Shown here: positions 33,430-47,126 of the stretch, one piece after another | How positions within the stretch are numbered: position 1 is the stretch's first letter | Layout of the letters: each line of letters starts with the position of its first letter | Source of the DNA: Glandiceps talaboti | Lineage: Eukaryota; Hemichordata; Enteropneusta; Spengelidae | Direction of reading: 5' to 3' | DNA: 64,000 nt | NCBI RefSeq assembly: GCF_964340395.1 | Contig: NC_135550.1 | Location: 6,037,101 to 6,101,100 of the forward strand | Program-made: the position numbers and the translations under genes | Notes under the pieces: model-generated | Seen by the model: the letters and a program-made list of their open reading frames with translations, nothing else | What the model was told of the DNA's origin: nothing | Databases searched by the model: none

Positions 33430-36400
33430 CAAAATAAAAGTAAATTAATCAAAATAAGGGTTAACCTTTCCTCAATCAAAGTACTGTGTAAACGTTTCCC
33501 AATCAAACGTGAAGTGTAAATGTTCCTCAAACTAAAGTGCAACTATTCCCCAATCAACATAAAGTGTAACTCTTCCTCAATCAAAGTAAAGTGTGACTGT
33601 TCCCCAATCAAAGTAAAATGCAACTGTTCCTCTATCAAAGTAAAGTGCAACTGTTCCTCAATCAACGTAAAGTGTAACTGTTCCTCAATCAAAGTGAAGT
33701 GTAACTGTTCACCGATCAAAGTAAAGTGCAACTATTCCCCAATCAACATAAAGTGTAACTCTTCCTCAATCAAAGTAAAGTGTAACTGTTTACTAATCAA
33801 ATTAAAGTGTAACTGCAACTCAATCAAAGTAAAGTGTACCTGTTTCCCAATCAAAGTTAAGTGCAACTGTTCCTCAATCAAAGTAAAATCGAAGTGTAAC
33901 TGTTCCTCAATCAAAATAAAGTGCAGCTGTTCACCGATCAAAGTAAAGTGCAACTATTCCCCAATCAACATAAAGTGTAACTCTTCCTCAATCAAAGTAA
34001 AGTGTAACTGTTTACTAATCAAATTAAAGTGTAACTGCAACTCAATCAAAGTAAAGTGTACCTGTTCCCCAATCAAAGTTAAGTGCAACTGTTCCTCAAT
34101 CAAAGTAAAATCGAAGTGTAACTGTTCCTCAATCAAAATAAAGTGCAGCTGTTCACCGATCAAAGTAAAGTGCAACTATTCCCCAATCAACATAAAGTGT
34201 AACTCTTCCTCAATCAAAGTAAAGTGTAACTGTTTACTAATCAAATTAAAGTGTAACTGCAACTCAATCAAAGTAAAGTGTAACTGTTCCTAAATCAAAG
34301 TAAAGTGTAACTGTTCCTCAACCAAAGTAAAGTAAAAATGTAGCTGTTCCCCAATCAAAGTAAAGTGCAACTGTTCCTCAATCAAAGTAAAGTGTAACTG
34401 TTCCCCAATCAAAGAAAAGTGTAACTGTTTGTCAATCAAAGTAAAGTGTGACTGTTTCCCAATCGAAGTGTAACTGTCTACCAAACAAATTAAAGTGTAA
34501 CTGTTCCTAAATCAAAGTAAAGTGTAACTGTTCCTCAACCAAAGTAAAGTGTAACTGTTCCACAATCAAAGTAAAGTGTAACTGTTTCCCAATCTAAGTG
34601 CAACTATTCCCCAATCAACATAAAGTGTAACTCTTCCTCAATCAAAGTAAAGTGTAACTGTTCCTCAATCAAAGAAAAGTGCAACTGTTCCCCAATCGAA
34701 GTAAAGTGTAACTGTTCCTTAATCAGAGTAAAGTGTAACTCCTCCTCAATCAAAGTAAAGTGGAACTGTTTGCCAATCAAAGTAAAAGTGTAGCTTTTCC
34801 CCAATCAAAGTAAAGTGTAACTGTTTCCAAATCGAAGTGTAACTGTTCCTAAATCAAAGTGTAACTGTTCCTCAATCAAAATAAAGTGTAACTGTTCCTT
34901 AATCAAAATAAAGTGCAACTGTTCCTAAATCAAAGTAAAGTGTAACTGTTCATTAAATAAAGTAAAGTGTAACTTTTCCTTAATCAAAGTAAAGTGTAAC
35001 TGTTCCTTAATAAAGAAAAGTGTATCTGTTCCTTAATCAAAGTAAAGTGTAACTGTTTCTTAATCAAAGTAAAGTGTAACTGTTTCTTAATCAAAGTAAA
35101 GTGTAACTGTTTCTTAATCAAAGTAAAGTGTAACTGTTTCTTAATCAAAGTAAAGTGTAACTGTTCATTAAATAAAGTAAAATGTATCTGTTCCTTAATC
35201 AAAGTAAAGTGTAACTGTTTCTTAATCAAAGTAAAGTGTAACTGTTCATTAAATAAAGTAAAATGTATCTGTTCCTTAATCAAAGTAAAGTGTAACTGTT
35301 TCTTAATCAAAGTAAAGTGTAACTGTTCATTAAATAAAGTAAAATGTATCTGTTCCTTAATCAAAGTAAAGTGTAACTGTTTCTTAATCAAAGTAAAGTG
35401 TAACTGTTCATTAAATAAAGTAAAATGTATCTGTTCCTTAATCAAAATAAAGTGTAACTGTTCATTAAATAAAGTAAAATGTATCTATTCCCAATCAAAG
35501 TAAAGTGTAACCGTTCCTCAAAGTAAAGTGTAACCGTTCCTCAAAGTAAAGTGTAACTGTTCCTTAATCAAAGTAAAGTGTAACTGTTCCTTAATCAACG
35601 TAAAGTGTATCTATTCCCCAACCAAAATAAATTGTCGTTGTTCCTTGATTAAAATAGTGTATAACTGTTCCTTAATCAAAGTAAAGTGTAACTGTTCCAC
35701 AATCAAAGTAAAGTATAATGTTCTCCAATCAAAGAAAAGTGTACCTGTTCACCAATCAAAGTGTAACTGTTTCCAAATCGAAGTGTAACTGTTCCTCAAT
35801 CAAAATAAAGTGCAACTGTTCACCAATCAAAGTAAAGTGCAACTATTCCCCAATCAACATAAAGTGTAACTCTTCCTCAATCAAAGTAAAGTGTAACTGT
35901 TTACCAATCAAAGTAAAGTGTAACTGTTCCTCAACCAAAGTAAGGTGTAACTGTTTACCAATCAAAGTAAAGTGTAACTGTTCCTCAATCAAAGTAAAGT
36001 GTAACTGTTTACCAATCAAAGTAAAGTGTACCTGTTCCTCAATCAAAGTAAAGTGTAACTCTTCCTCAATCAAAGTAAAGTGTCACTGTTTAAAAAACAA
36101 AGTAAAGTGTAACTGTTCCCCAATCAAAGAAACGTGCAACTGTTCCTAAATCAAAGTAAATTGTAACTGTTCCTCAACCAAAGTAAAGTGTAACTGTTCC
36201 CCAATCGAAGTAAAGTGTAACTGTTCCTTAATCAAAGTAAAATGCAACTGTTCCCCAATCAAGTAAAGTGTAACTGTTTCCCAATCGAAATGTAACTGTT
36301 CCTTAATCAAAGTAACTATTCCCCAATCAACGTAAAGTGTAACTCTTCCTTAATCAAAGTAAAGTGTAACTGGTCCTTAATCAAAGTAAAGTGTCACTGT

Positions 36401-39105
36401 TTAAAAAACAAAGTAAAGTGTAACTGTTCCCCCAAAAAAAGAAAAGTGCAACGGTTCTTCAATCAAAGTGAAGTGTAACTGTTCCCCAATCAAAGTAAAG
36501 TGTAACTGTTCCTTAATCAAAATAAAGTGTAACTGTTCACCAATCAAAGTAAAGTGCAACTATTCCCCAATGAACATAAAGTGTAACTCTTCCTCAATCA
36601 AATTAAGTGTAACTGTTCCTAAATCAAAGTAAAGTGTAACTGTTCCTCAACCAAAGTAAAGTGTAACTGTTCCTTAATCAAAGTAAAGTGTAACTGTTCA
36701 CCAATCAAAGTAAAGTGCAACTATTCCCCAATGAACATAAAGTGTAACTCTTCCTCAATCAAAGTAAAGTGTAACTGTTTACCAATCAACGTAAAGTGTA
36801 CCTGTTCCTCAATCATAGTAAAGTGTAACTGTTCCTAAATCAAAGTAAAGTGTAACTGTTCCTCAACCAAAGTAAAGTGTAACTGTTTCTCAATCAAAGT
36901 AAAGTATAACTGGTCCTCAGACAAAGTAAAGTGTAACTGTTCCTTAATCAAAGTAAAGTGTAACTGTTCCCCAATCGAAGTAAAGTGTAACTGTTCCTTA
37001 ATCAAAGTAAAATGTAACTGTTCCCCAATCAAAGTAAAGTGTAACTGTTTTCCAATCGAAAATGTAACTGTTCCTTAATCAAAGTAAAGTACAACTATTC
37101 CCCAATCAAAGTAAATTGTAACTGGTCCTTAATCAAAGTAAAGTGTCACTGTTTAAAAAACAAAGTAAAGTGTAACTGTTCCCCAATCTAAGAAAAGTGC
37201 AACGGTTCCTCAATCAAAGTAAAGTTTATATGTTCCCCAATAAAAGTAAAGTGTAACTGTTCGCCAATCAAAGTAAAGTGTAACTGTTCCTCAATTAAAG
37301 TAAAGTGTAACTCCTCCATAATCAAGGTAAAGAGTGACTCTTCATGAATCATAATAAAGTGTAACTCTTCCTCAATCAAAGTAAATTGAAAATGTTCCCC
37401 AATGAAAGTAAAGTGTAACTGTTCCTGAATCAAAGTAAAGTTTAAATGTTCGCCAATCAAAGTAAAAGTGTAGCTATTCCCCAATCAAAGTAAAGAGTAA
37501 CTGTTTGCCAATCAAAGTAAAAGTGTAGCTGTTCCCCAATCAAATTAAAGTGCAACTGTTCGTCAATCAAAGTAAAGTGTAACTGTTTCCAAATCGAAGT
37601 GTAACTGTTCCTAAATCAAAGTAAAGTGTAACTGTATTCCAATCGAAGTGAAACTGTTCCTCAATCAAAATAAAGTGTAACTGTTCCTTAATCAAAGTAA
37701 ACTGTAACTGTTCCTAATTCAAAGTAAAGTGTAACTGTTCCTTAATCAAAGTAAAATGTATCTGTTCCTTAATCAAAGTAAAGTGCAACTGTTCCTTAAT
37801 CAAAGTAAAGTGTATTTATTCCCAATCAAAGTAAAGTGTAACTGTTCCTTAATCAAAGTAAAGTGTAACTGTTCCTTAAATAAATAAAGTAAAATGTATC
37901 TGTTCCTTAATCAAAGTAAAGTGCAACTGTTCTATAATCTAAGTAAAGTGTATCTATTCCCAATCAAAGTAAAGTGTAACTGTTCCCCAATCAAAGTAAA
38001 GTGTAACCATTCCTCAATCAAAGTAAAGTGTCACTGTTCCTTAATCAACGTAAAGTGTATCTATTCCCCAATCAAAATAAAGTGTATCTATTCCTCAATC
38101 AAATTAAATTGTAGTTGTTCCTTGATTAAAATAGTGTATAACTGTTCCCCAATCAACAAAAAGTGTAACTCTTCCTCAATAAAAGTAAAGTGTAACTGTT
38201 TACCTATCAAAGTAAAGTGTACCTGTTCCTCAAAGTAAAGTGTAACTGTTCCTAAATCAAAGTAACGTGGAACTGTTCCTCAATCAAAGTAAAGTGTAAC
38301 TGTTTCCAAATCGAAGTGTAACTGTATCCCAATCGATGTGTAACTGTTCCTCAATCAAAATAAAGTGCAACTGTTCACCAATGAAAGTAAAGTGCAACTA
38401 TTCCCCAATCAACATAAAGTGTAACTCTTCCTCAATCAAAGTAAAGTGTAACTGTTTACCAATCAAAGTAAAGTGTAGCCGTTTCCCAATCAAAGTAAAG
38501 TGTAATTGTTCCCCAAAGTGTAACTGTCCCCAATGAAAGTAAAGTGTAATTATTCCCCAAAGTGTATCTGTTCCCTAATCAAAGTAAAGTGTAACTGTTC
38601 CCCAATGAAAGTAAATTGTAACTGTTTCCAAATCGAAGTGTAACTGTTCCTCAATCAAAGTGTAACTGTTCCTTAAAGTAAAGTGTAACTGTATCCCAAT
38701 CGAAGTGTAACTGTTGCTCAATCAAAAAAAAGTGTAATCGTTCCTTAATCAAAGTAAAGTGTAACTGTTTCTTAAATAAAGTAAAGTGTTACTGTTCTTT
38801 AATCAAAGTAAAGTGTAACTGTTCCTAAATCAAAGTAAAGTGTAATTGTTCATTAAATAAAGTAAAGTGTAACTGTTCCTTAAATAAAGTAAAGTTTATC
38901 TGTTCCTTAATCAAAGTAAAGTGTAACTGTTCCTTAATCAAAGTAAAGTGTAACTGTTCCCCAAAGTAAAATGTAGTCATCTCCTTATAAAAATATACAT
39001 GTAGTTGTATCGTTATTGACCCTCGCCTCATGAAAGTAGTACAAGTATTTCACCAGAAAAGTCAAGTATAGCTGTTCCCCTACTCAATGTATAACTGTCC
39101 CCAAT
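33430..39105. repeat. Giant 27-bp minisatellite with higher-order structure
   Basis: The 27-bp unit (consensus starts caatcaaagtaaagtgtaac, then tgttcct) is repeated about 200 times over 5.7 kb. Because 27 is a multiple of three, long frames stay open on both strands. The plus strand gives nine-residue KCNCSSIKV repeats (33520-34293, 35718-36149, 37894-38238); the minus strand gives LHFTLIEEQ repeats. Higher-order periods are visible: 222 bp (33732-33953 against 33954-34175 and onward) and 81 bp (four copies, about 35170-35450). Units drift in the last five positions (tgttcc.c/tgtttac/tgttcat). There is no start context, splice signal or conserved terminus to support a real protein. I treat it as non-coding satellite DNA. 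Confidence 0.95.
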
Positions 39106-39370
39106 AAAAGATGTATAGAGGTGGTATATTAATTCTGGTACCCATATGGATTCTAATCTATATCAAAGCTTTCGGTACAATTAAAAATAACATGATACAA
39201 AACGTACACTAGCATCAATTATATCCCAAAAAACATCATTATATTAAAAATGGAAGAACAAGTTGTGTTTTCTCTTTGCGTAAGCTTAACAATCACTCAA
39301 AGATGGTTTGTGTTAGTCTTTACAGATATGATTAACATTATGTTTCATTTGCTAGTTTGGTTAATGGTGA

Positions 39371-39397
39371 AGGGTTAGGGTTAGGGTTAGGGTTAGG
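39371..39397. repeat. Interstitial telomere-type repeat (GGGTTA)4
   Basis: Four perfect tandem GGGTTA/TTAGGG units, the telomere sequence of most animals. Too short to be a chromosome end, and flanked on both sides by ordinary sequence. Confidence 0.85.
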
Positions 39398-42300
39398 TGC
39401 CTAGACTAGAGGTGACCAAAGCATATGCAAAGAGACTGAGCAACAGAGTCTACCAAATAAATACACTGAAGATTTGTATGGGTTAGGTATTCTTCAATTG
39501 TAATGGTATGATAATAATGAATTTCAAATTCTTGATAATTATGACTTGTAATTCTAATTCAAAAGTTATGTGCAAATGCTCAGCAAGTATTCTCCATAAT
39601 CAAACAAGTGAGAAGACATTTTTTTAGTTTTAGAACATAACATAACAAGATGGCACTAATTAAGTACACTGTAACATTGCATCACAATTGCTGGCCTGAA
39701 ATTAATTTTATATGTCAGTTGATATAATAGCAAGAGTTTAAAGTTGCATGTGCTATATCATTATTATTGTTGCTGGGGTTTACATACCTTAGAATAATAC
39801 TAAACAGCACACTTGCAATCCAGACTGAGCATGCTCAGATGCATGGTTATCGTAATACTTAATCTGGAGCTACCAATAAAATAAACCTTCCATAAAGGTC
39901 AGGGTGACTATGATTTGATTATTTGTGGTTACAAACAATTTAACAGTATTGTTTACAATACTAATTTATTTAGCATTTATTCTCCCATTCCCCATGATGC
40001 AACATTCAACATGGCAGGTTTGCAAGTTCCCTATTAATCTCGCTTCTTTTGACTCCAACATCAATCAGTTAACATATTGCTAGGAGTGTGGTGGTTATGT
40101 TTCCCTTGTCCCCATTTTGTAATATAGCCATTAATGTGCACTTTAAGTCTCGTTGGACACCCCAATAAATACACAAATCTCGTCAGCCATTTTAGGGTGC
40201 AAGTTTAACATTTTTCCACTAAATTTGCACTCATCCTTCACTGAACAGGTTTTCATCTTTATTATACCAAATGGATTATCAGTCTAATAGTACCAGACAT
40301 TCCAACTAAGCTGTGTCCAGGGTTAACTTTAAGTTGTTATGTTACCTTATCAACATCTATGGTACAGTCACTTTGTCTTTAACAAGTTCCCCAAAGTTGA
40401 CACCCTAGTAACACCTAAACAAATGCACCAACTTTAGCAGTAGGTCCAGTGATTTCAAGCTTTAAGTTATTCACAAACACAGACACATGTGTGCACTACA
40501 CAACTTTATGAGTGTACACAGGTCCCTCATCTTCAGGTCAATTCAATGTAAAAGACAGTGGCCATAGCAGGGGATTAGGGTTTTGCTAAATAACCCCAAG
40601 AATGATCTAGAGACAGATTGTTCTTGTTTAAGGATACAGTAATCTTCAAAATTTATAAAAATTCTCAGAATTTACAATCAATAATTCCTCAACACCCATG
40701 TTTCCCATAGCATCATATACCAGGTAACCTGTCAAATCTTCTAGCTAGTATGGCTTTTAAAAGAGATCTCAAATATTCAAACCCAGCAGCTGTAATCAGT
40801 TTTCATTCTTCTTTTTGTCAAATACACTCTACATGTCAATGGAAACAGTTTAACTATTCCTTTCAATGGCTGAATTGTTTACTAATTATTGTTGATATTG
40901 TATTTGATATTTGACAAAACAATCATGAATGGGTTATGGATTTGTTGACAAATAATAAATACATGCTTCACATGACAGTTGATAATGTGAGCAATAGTCT
41001 TGTTCATTTTACAACTTCTGTTTCTCATAAAGACCACCTCTATGCTATAGATAACTCATTTAATACATGTCATTGTTGGCACAAATGCTGCATAGTTCTT
41101 CCAAATGACTTGGAGATGTTACAGACTATTAATTCTTACCATGACAAGCTGACCAACCTGATAGTAACTGTAGACTTCTTCCTCTTCCTGTACAACATTA
41201 ATACTGTGGTGGATTGCAAAGAGTGTTCTTGGTGATGTAACTGGTAGTCTTAACTTCTTCCTCTTTCTGCACAATTTTTACATCTTGTGGTGGATTGCGA
41301 CAAGTGTTCTTGATATAATGGTGCATTGTAGTCTCGACTCCTTCTTCCTGTAAAATATTTATGCTGTGGTCTGTGACGTGTTCTTGGTGATGGATCCAAG
41401 TCTATGATTGTATTTCTGCAGCAACTGTAGCTAATATTGGGTATACATATAGTTCACAATTGAGGTGCTCTGGTCAGGGAGATGCTGATGCTGACAATTC
41501 AACAATCGTTAACACCTATATATCAGTGAATGCAAAAATAATGTATTCAGGACATTTCATAAGCAGAAGGGCAGTAGACACCAATTTTGGCAGCTGTGTG
41601 CCATTGATGATGCACGACAAAAAGGTAATGGCAACCTCATGTATGCATTTTTATTTTGATGGCTGGTTGGTCATTGACAGCTCATTTTATTTTATTTTAT
41701 TTACTATCTGACAATAATCAAAATCAACTGTGGTAGAGAGCATAACAGATGTTTCTAATAGAAATAATGTGTGTTGATCATGAAAAACTAGACAAAGATT
41801 AGCACAGGTTTTGAAACTAAGAAAGATCAGCTCTAAATACCTTTTCATATAGTTTGCAGCATATTTGAATCCTGGCAGGTGTCTATTGCACATTCTGATT
41901 TTGTTGAGTTATCTGAGTAGAAAGAGAGAGACTTGCAGGTAAGCCATGTCATGGTCATGCTAAAACAATAAATTGATTCTAATCAATACATTGATTATCT
42001 CCAGATTATCATTCTGTCTTGGACGTTAGTTTATAACTGATGAACATAATAGAGCTCTTGTGAATGAAAGCTGGACAGAGAGTGAAATCAACTCGCCTTG
42101 CAGACAGCATTTTGCAACTCATGAACAAAGAATGTCACAGTGATTGGTGAATAAAAAAACAATAGTCTGCAGAGCAGTATGCTAATTATGATTAATACTT
42201 TGAGATTGATCATTAACTGTGGCTGGACAATGGGAAACAGTTAATGAAATACTTGTTTCATTTCACATGGAGCAACACATGGATAACTGCATTGCTAAAT

Positions 42301-42939
42301 GAAACAAGGAAATCGCTACAAAATGTTGTAGATATATCCATGCTCCATCCTTTGCATTGTGACCAATACTTTTCACTTTTCGATGTAAAATCTAATTGCA
42401 TTAACAAAAAAATAAACATGAAATTGGCATTAAAAGATACAATGAAATAAACATGAATTTCACCGATCATGGAGCCTGCAATCTTAGGTGTGTCAGATGG
42501 AAATTCATGCCATCAACATTGACAGATATATATAGGAAATATGACATTATTGTTTCAATACAGTGACAGTTGGCATTGACGACATATTGGAAAGAGATGG
42601 CAATGTGACAAACTCTTTCACACTGAATCGGGCACATCAGCTCATTTAACTCTTCTATAACTTCACCAATATCGTTACCCATTCAATTTGTATGGCCTGG
42701 CCTGATTGACAACATATCTGGATATCAAAGGCATTAGATTTCGATCAGTTTGAATAAACATTTTCTTTCATTGAAGATGGTAGAAGTGAACAAAAAGACC
42801 ACACATCACAGAGGCCAAAAAAGAAAATGCAATTGTACATTGTGTGTTATCGGTGAGTATTGACCAACCCATGGTGTACATAGTCACAGCACCCTCTAAT
42901 CTAATTAAATGCATCATTGATGTACAACAATATTTGTGA

Positions 42940-43215
42940 CCCACAAAACAAACCAACAAATAAATGAACTTGACAAGCAAACCAACTAACCGACTAACCA
43001 ACAAACAAACCAACAAACTCAAAGGACCAACTTACCAAACAACTATAAACAAGATAATAAATAACTTAAACAACAGACAACCAACGCAGATAACAAACCA
43101 ATCAAGATAAAAAAATATCAACCAACCAACCAAATAACCGACAAACCAACCAACCAAATGATGACAAATCCAACTAATAAACGAAATAAACAACTCGTCA
43201 ACCAACCAGCAATAC
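42940..43215. repeat. AACC/AACA-rich low-complexity DNA
   Basis: Degenerate CCAACCAA/ACAAACCA units. The complementary TTGG-rich type recurs at about 61345-61410. Confidence 0.7.
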
Positions 43216-44439
43216 AAACCAGAGGGTGATGTGTTTATATAAACTATTGGTCTGCCAGAACTTATTAATAAAACAGAATGTATTACAATTTCTTACTTGA
43301 CTTCATGCTTGGTTCTCCTGTACACTTGCATCAAAAAAGGTTTACCCAATGTGATCAATATCTGATGCATTAAATAATATATGTTGTCATTCAGGCTGTG
43401 CCATAAAAACTGAGGGTTTGACCAGTGAAGTTGTGGAAGGTTTTACAAGTGCTGTGCACGATTCAGTGTGAAAGAGTTGGTCATATGTCTTCTTATTCCG
43501 ATATGTCTTCTATGGCAACTATCAAAGTATTGTCCCAATAATGCCCTACATCCAATGTATATCTGTCTCTATGTTCACGTCATTAACTTTCATCTGACAC
43601 ACTCAAAATAATATGCTACATGACTGGAGAAATTCATATTCATTTCATTTGTGCCTTTCTAGCCAATTGCATGTTCATTTATTCTCAATGAGTTCGATTT
43701 TGCAAGGAAAGGTAAAAGCTATCGGTCAAAATGCAAAGCACAGAGGATGGGTGAATCTACCACATGTTGTGGAAATTTCTTTGATTCTTTTATTGCATGC
43801 AGCCATCCAGGTATTGCAACATGCAAACCGACCTGAATAATATATACATATCAACAATATCCAAATGTGAAATTTAAACACTGTCTATTGGTTTTTAGTT
43901 TTCATAGATTTGTATGGACCTATTTACCTGTATTCCACTGTGTGCTTTTATAGCAAATTATTGTAAGAGAATTTGAAAAATACTGTACAACTTAAGAGCT
44001 GTCAGCTTCCATATTCAAACTTGAAAGTTACTAGTATCTGACCTGAACAGGCATAACTCCAGTTGATAAACATTATCATCAGATAATTCTAACATCTAGT
44101 GAGCTTAAATCAATTTTGTGTATATGCAATCTGACAACAGCAAAGCTTTAATGGTTGAGAAATCCAAATATAACAATTAGTTGAACTTATCTTGGTTGTC
44201 TCAAATCTTCATCAGCTTACAGGTTACTGAAATTTCTTGATTGATTTTCATTCATTGACCAGTGCGCACCCATGTCCTTTTACCTGAAAGGACAAAAAAT
44301 TAAAAGAGTTAAAAGTGGAATATTAAGTAATCAATAACAAATTCTTATATATATAGAAATTATTGACATATTCAATTATCATGGCTTCATACTCAACAAC
44401 TGTTGAGGCTTTTGCATTCCTCAATCCTTTATTTCTTGA

Positions 44440-44608
44440 TGAAGAATAATATGCAGTTTGGAGTGATTTGGGTCAGACATTTCAAACTGAATGACACTCT
44501 CCTTCCTTACAGCATGGTAAATTTTATCAAACACAGCTGGGCGGGTCCGAACCCAGACTGCAGAGGTAAGATGCGTACGAGCTAACCGCTCAGCCAATGA
44601 CAACCCTA
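44440..44608 (-). mobile_element. tRNA-derived SINE
   Basis: On the minus strand a tRNA-like head has an A box TGGCTGAGCGGTTAG (44596-44582) and a B box GGGTTCGGACCCG (44554-44542), about 27 bp apart. This is the internal RNA polymerase III promoter of a tRNA-Leu/Ser-like head. It is followed by about 100 bp of unrelated body. The acceptor stem does not pair, so this is not a functional tRNA gene. The 3' boundary is uncertain. Confidence 0.6.
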
Positions 44609-44640
44609 AAACCCCACTGATATACATGGTTAAAGGGCGC

Positions 44641-45640
44641 ATCAGTAAATGGGGGGGGGGGGGGTCGGGCCCAGGTTGTTATGTAAAATATCACCCTTCC
44701 CCCCATCCCTTATATTACTATTGACCTTTGCCCTGTTGAAATATTTCAAAAACATGGTTTACGTGCTGACACTAGTCCCAGAATCAATGGTTTAAAGGAC
44801 TTAATCCCACCGCTGCCACCATGTTGACATTTTGAATGGTATTGAATATTTCCCAACTACTAACACTGTAAAGAATGTGTTAAATCTGCAGTGGATTAAT
44901 CAATACCAGTGTTTGGATCTCACTGACTTAGTTTACACAACAGCAAGTACTTTAACACCCAAATACTAGATGGACACACTCCCAATATATTGTCGGGAAT
45001 GAGATCAACATCTCAACAACAGCATTACAATATATCTTACCCAACTGTTCCTGTTCTACTCCTGTGAGACCCACTTTGACTTCTCTCCTCACCTCACGCC
45101 TGACAATTAATTCAGTACATGGTTGTCAGCAGTGACTTGATTGACATGGCCTGATATTATTGTACCTACCCTAACCTTCCTTCACACTCTCCCTATCCGA
45201 TGTGGCAGCAGTAGGCTGCCAAATTCCCCCAAAATACAAAATAATGAGTCGAAGTAAAATGTGACCACCTGGTATACTATTTTCTAGAATTGAATAAATT
45301 TACTAATTTTTTTTTTGAGAAGGGAAAATATTTTTATTTAGTAATTTACCAGTATTTGTTTTCAAAATGTAAGTAAACACAGGCAAATAATTGTTATAGG
45401 TAAACTTGGGGATAATAATGAATTTGGGGCAAGCGAATGAGCAAAAATGCTAAATGAAAGCTGCATCAACTGGGAACTGAGTATTTAATTTATTCACTCT
45501 GTGCTAATTTATTCAAAGAATGTTTTGTACTGAACAAAGGTAAGCTTCTGAATTTGCTTTAGCACAGTCAAAATTACAATGAATTTTGCTGTAACTGCAG
45601 AAAATACCATAAATAAAATTTCAAATTTAATTAAACAGGT
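44641..45640. other. Gene-free stretch
   Basis: A poly-G run at 44650-44663, then AT-rich DNA with no exon recognised. Confidence 0.5.
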
Positions 45641-45649
45641 GAAAGGGTG

Positions 45650-46310
45650 AATTGGGCGAGTTGAAGTAGGTAGCAGTTCGGAGCAAATATCGCCATGGCC
45701 TTTTGTTCACACTACCATGGGCGGGAAATTTAAAAGATGGGCAACTGCTCAATGAAGTCCGTGAATTTCTTTTCAGACCTACTAGTTTGGGCGGGGACTT
45801 TTGGTTCGAAACAAGTGGGGAGTTTATCAAAATTTAGTAAAAAGTCATTGGGCTATAACACTAATTGTAATTTTTAGCGCGAAATTCCGGTAGTATTCAG
45901 TGGTCTCGCAATCACGCAACCAAAATAACAGAATTTTTCTGTGAAACACTTTGCAACAACCAGTAGGAGTTTTATACTCAAGCACAAATTCAAACAGTGC
46001 ACTTGAAGCTAAACATATTAACTAGCCAACCCATCTTCAAAACTCGCTACAAGTCAGACAAACTTTGGCCTGTCACTGTCACGTCGACTACTACATACAG
46101 GGGAAAAATTCACGCCGGCTCGGACGCGGACAGCATCACTCCAGTTTTGTGTTTTCCTTAATAACAACGAAAGTAGTCTTACCTGAAAGTAATTGCTGTT
46201 AGTATGGTTAGGTAGGTAGGTACAATCCTGATAATATCTTCGTCCAGATGTAGAAGATACGGCTATGAGCCCCAACGCGTAAGTGGTCGCTAGTCCCACG
46301 AGGGACGTCT
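45650..46310 (-). promoter_or_regulatory. CpG-rich promoter-like patch with E2F-type sites
   Basis: This patch is richer in CpG than its surroundings. It has GGGCGGGAAA (45719-45728) and TTTAGCGCGAAA (45873-45884), both close to the E2F consensus TTTSGCGC. On the minus strand a strong donor CAG|GTAAG at 46183 could end a non-coding first exon. No matching coding exons were found downstream on either strand, so this is a candidate promoter or lncRNA start only. Confidence 0.3.
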
Positions 46311-46374
46311 AAAGACGCACTATGGCGTTGAATGCCTGCCAATATTCGAAAATTCAATACTGCAATGACTATAT

Positions 46375-46650
46375 GCAATACTGCAATGACTATATGCGAT
46401 ATGACTACATGAGATGATTACATGCGATATGACTACATGCGATGTGACTACATGAGATGACTACATGCGATATGACTACATGAGGTGACTACATGCGATG
46501 CGACTACATTAGATGACTACATGAGATGACTACATGCGATATGACTACATGAGATGACTACATGATGCGATATGACTACATGAGGTGACTACATGAGATG
46601 ACTACATGCGATATGACTACATGAGATGACTACATGCTATACTGCGATGC
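46375..46650. repeat. GACTACATG satellite array, left arm
   Basis: Alternating units of 'atgactacatgagatgacta' and 'catgcgatatgacta' (10-13-bp subunits). Confidence 0.9.
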
Positions 46651-47126
46651 GAGATGATGACATGATATGCGGCGATTTTGTAATGACGTTATGCCATTCG
46701 TAGATTATTCAATATGCATAAGGGGTAGACCATTCGATATCCTGGGGGGGGGGGGGGGGGCTTTGAAGATTGGTGGAGAGTCATTATTTTTTTCCCCACC
46801 TGCTTGCCTGAGAATTATTTTTTTTCTCCTTCGCCTATGCTGGCAACTTTTTTTTTCTTTGCTTTTCTGAGATATCCGTATTTTTTTTTACGTCAATGTT
46901 GAACACCTACATTTGTTGCCACAATTTTCTGTTTGGTTTTGGCACACGGTAATAGAGAGAGTAAAAAGATGTTCTATGACACACATATTATATTTAGAAA
47001 ACTACATATTTCATACATGTTTGATTTTCAATTAAATAAACATCGTTGACAGTTTTTATGCCATGGTATGGTGAAACACTGAAAATACAAATCGGAAACT
47101 TGATTGGTGAGCTCAAACATTCAGAT

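Larger units (their letters stand above)
39106..44439. other. Gene-free stretch, 5.3 kb
   Basis: No exon, RT fragment or clear repeat recognised apart from the telomere-like tract at 39371 and low-complexity (AACC)-rich DNA at 42940-43215. Open frames of 60-100 codons (for example 40936-41235) resemble nothing known. Confidence 0.5.

Noticed and set aside
33520-34293. 257-codon Cys/Lys-rich repeat ORF as a secreted or metallothionein-like protein
   Set aside because: It is entirely minisatellite with a period divisible by three. The opposite strand is open too, and there is no signal peptide, promoter or unique terminus.
39371-39397. Chromosome end
   Set aside because: Only four TTAGGG units, with ordinary sequence on both sides.
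44540-44605. Functional tRNA-Leu/Ser gene
   Set aside because: A and B boxes are present, but the acceptor stem and anticodon arm do not fold properly. It fits a SINE head better.
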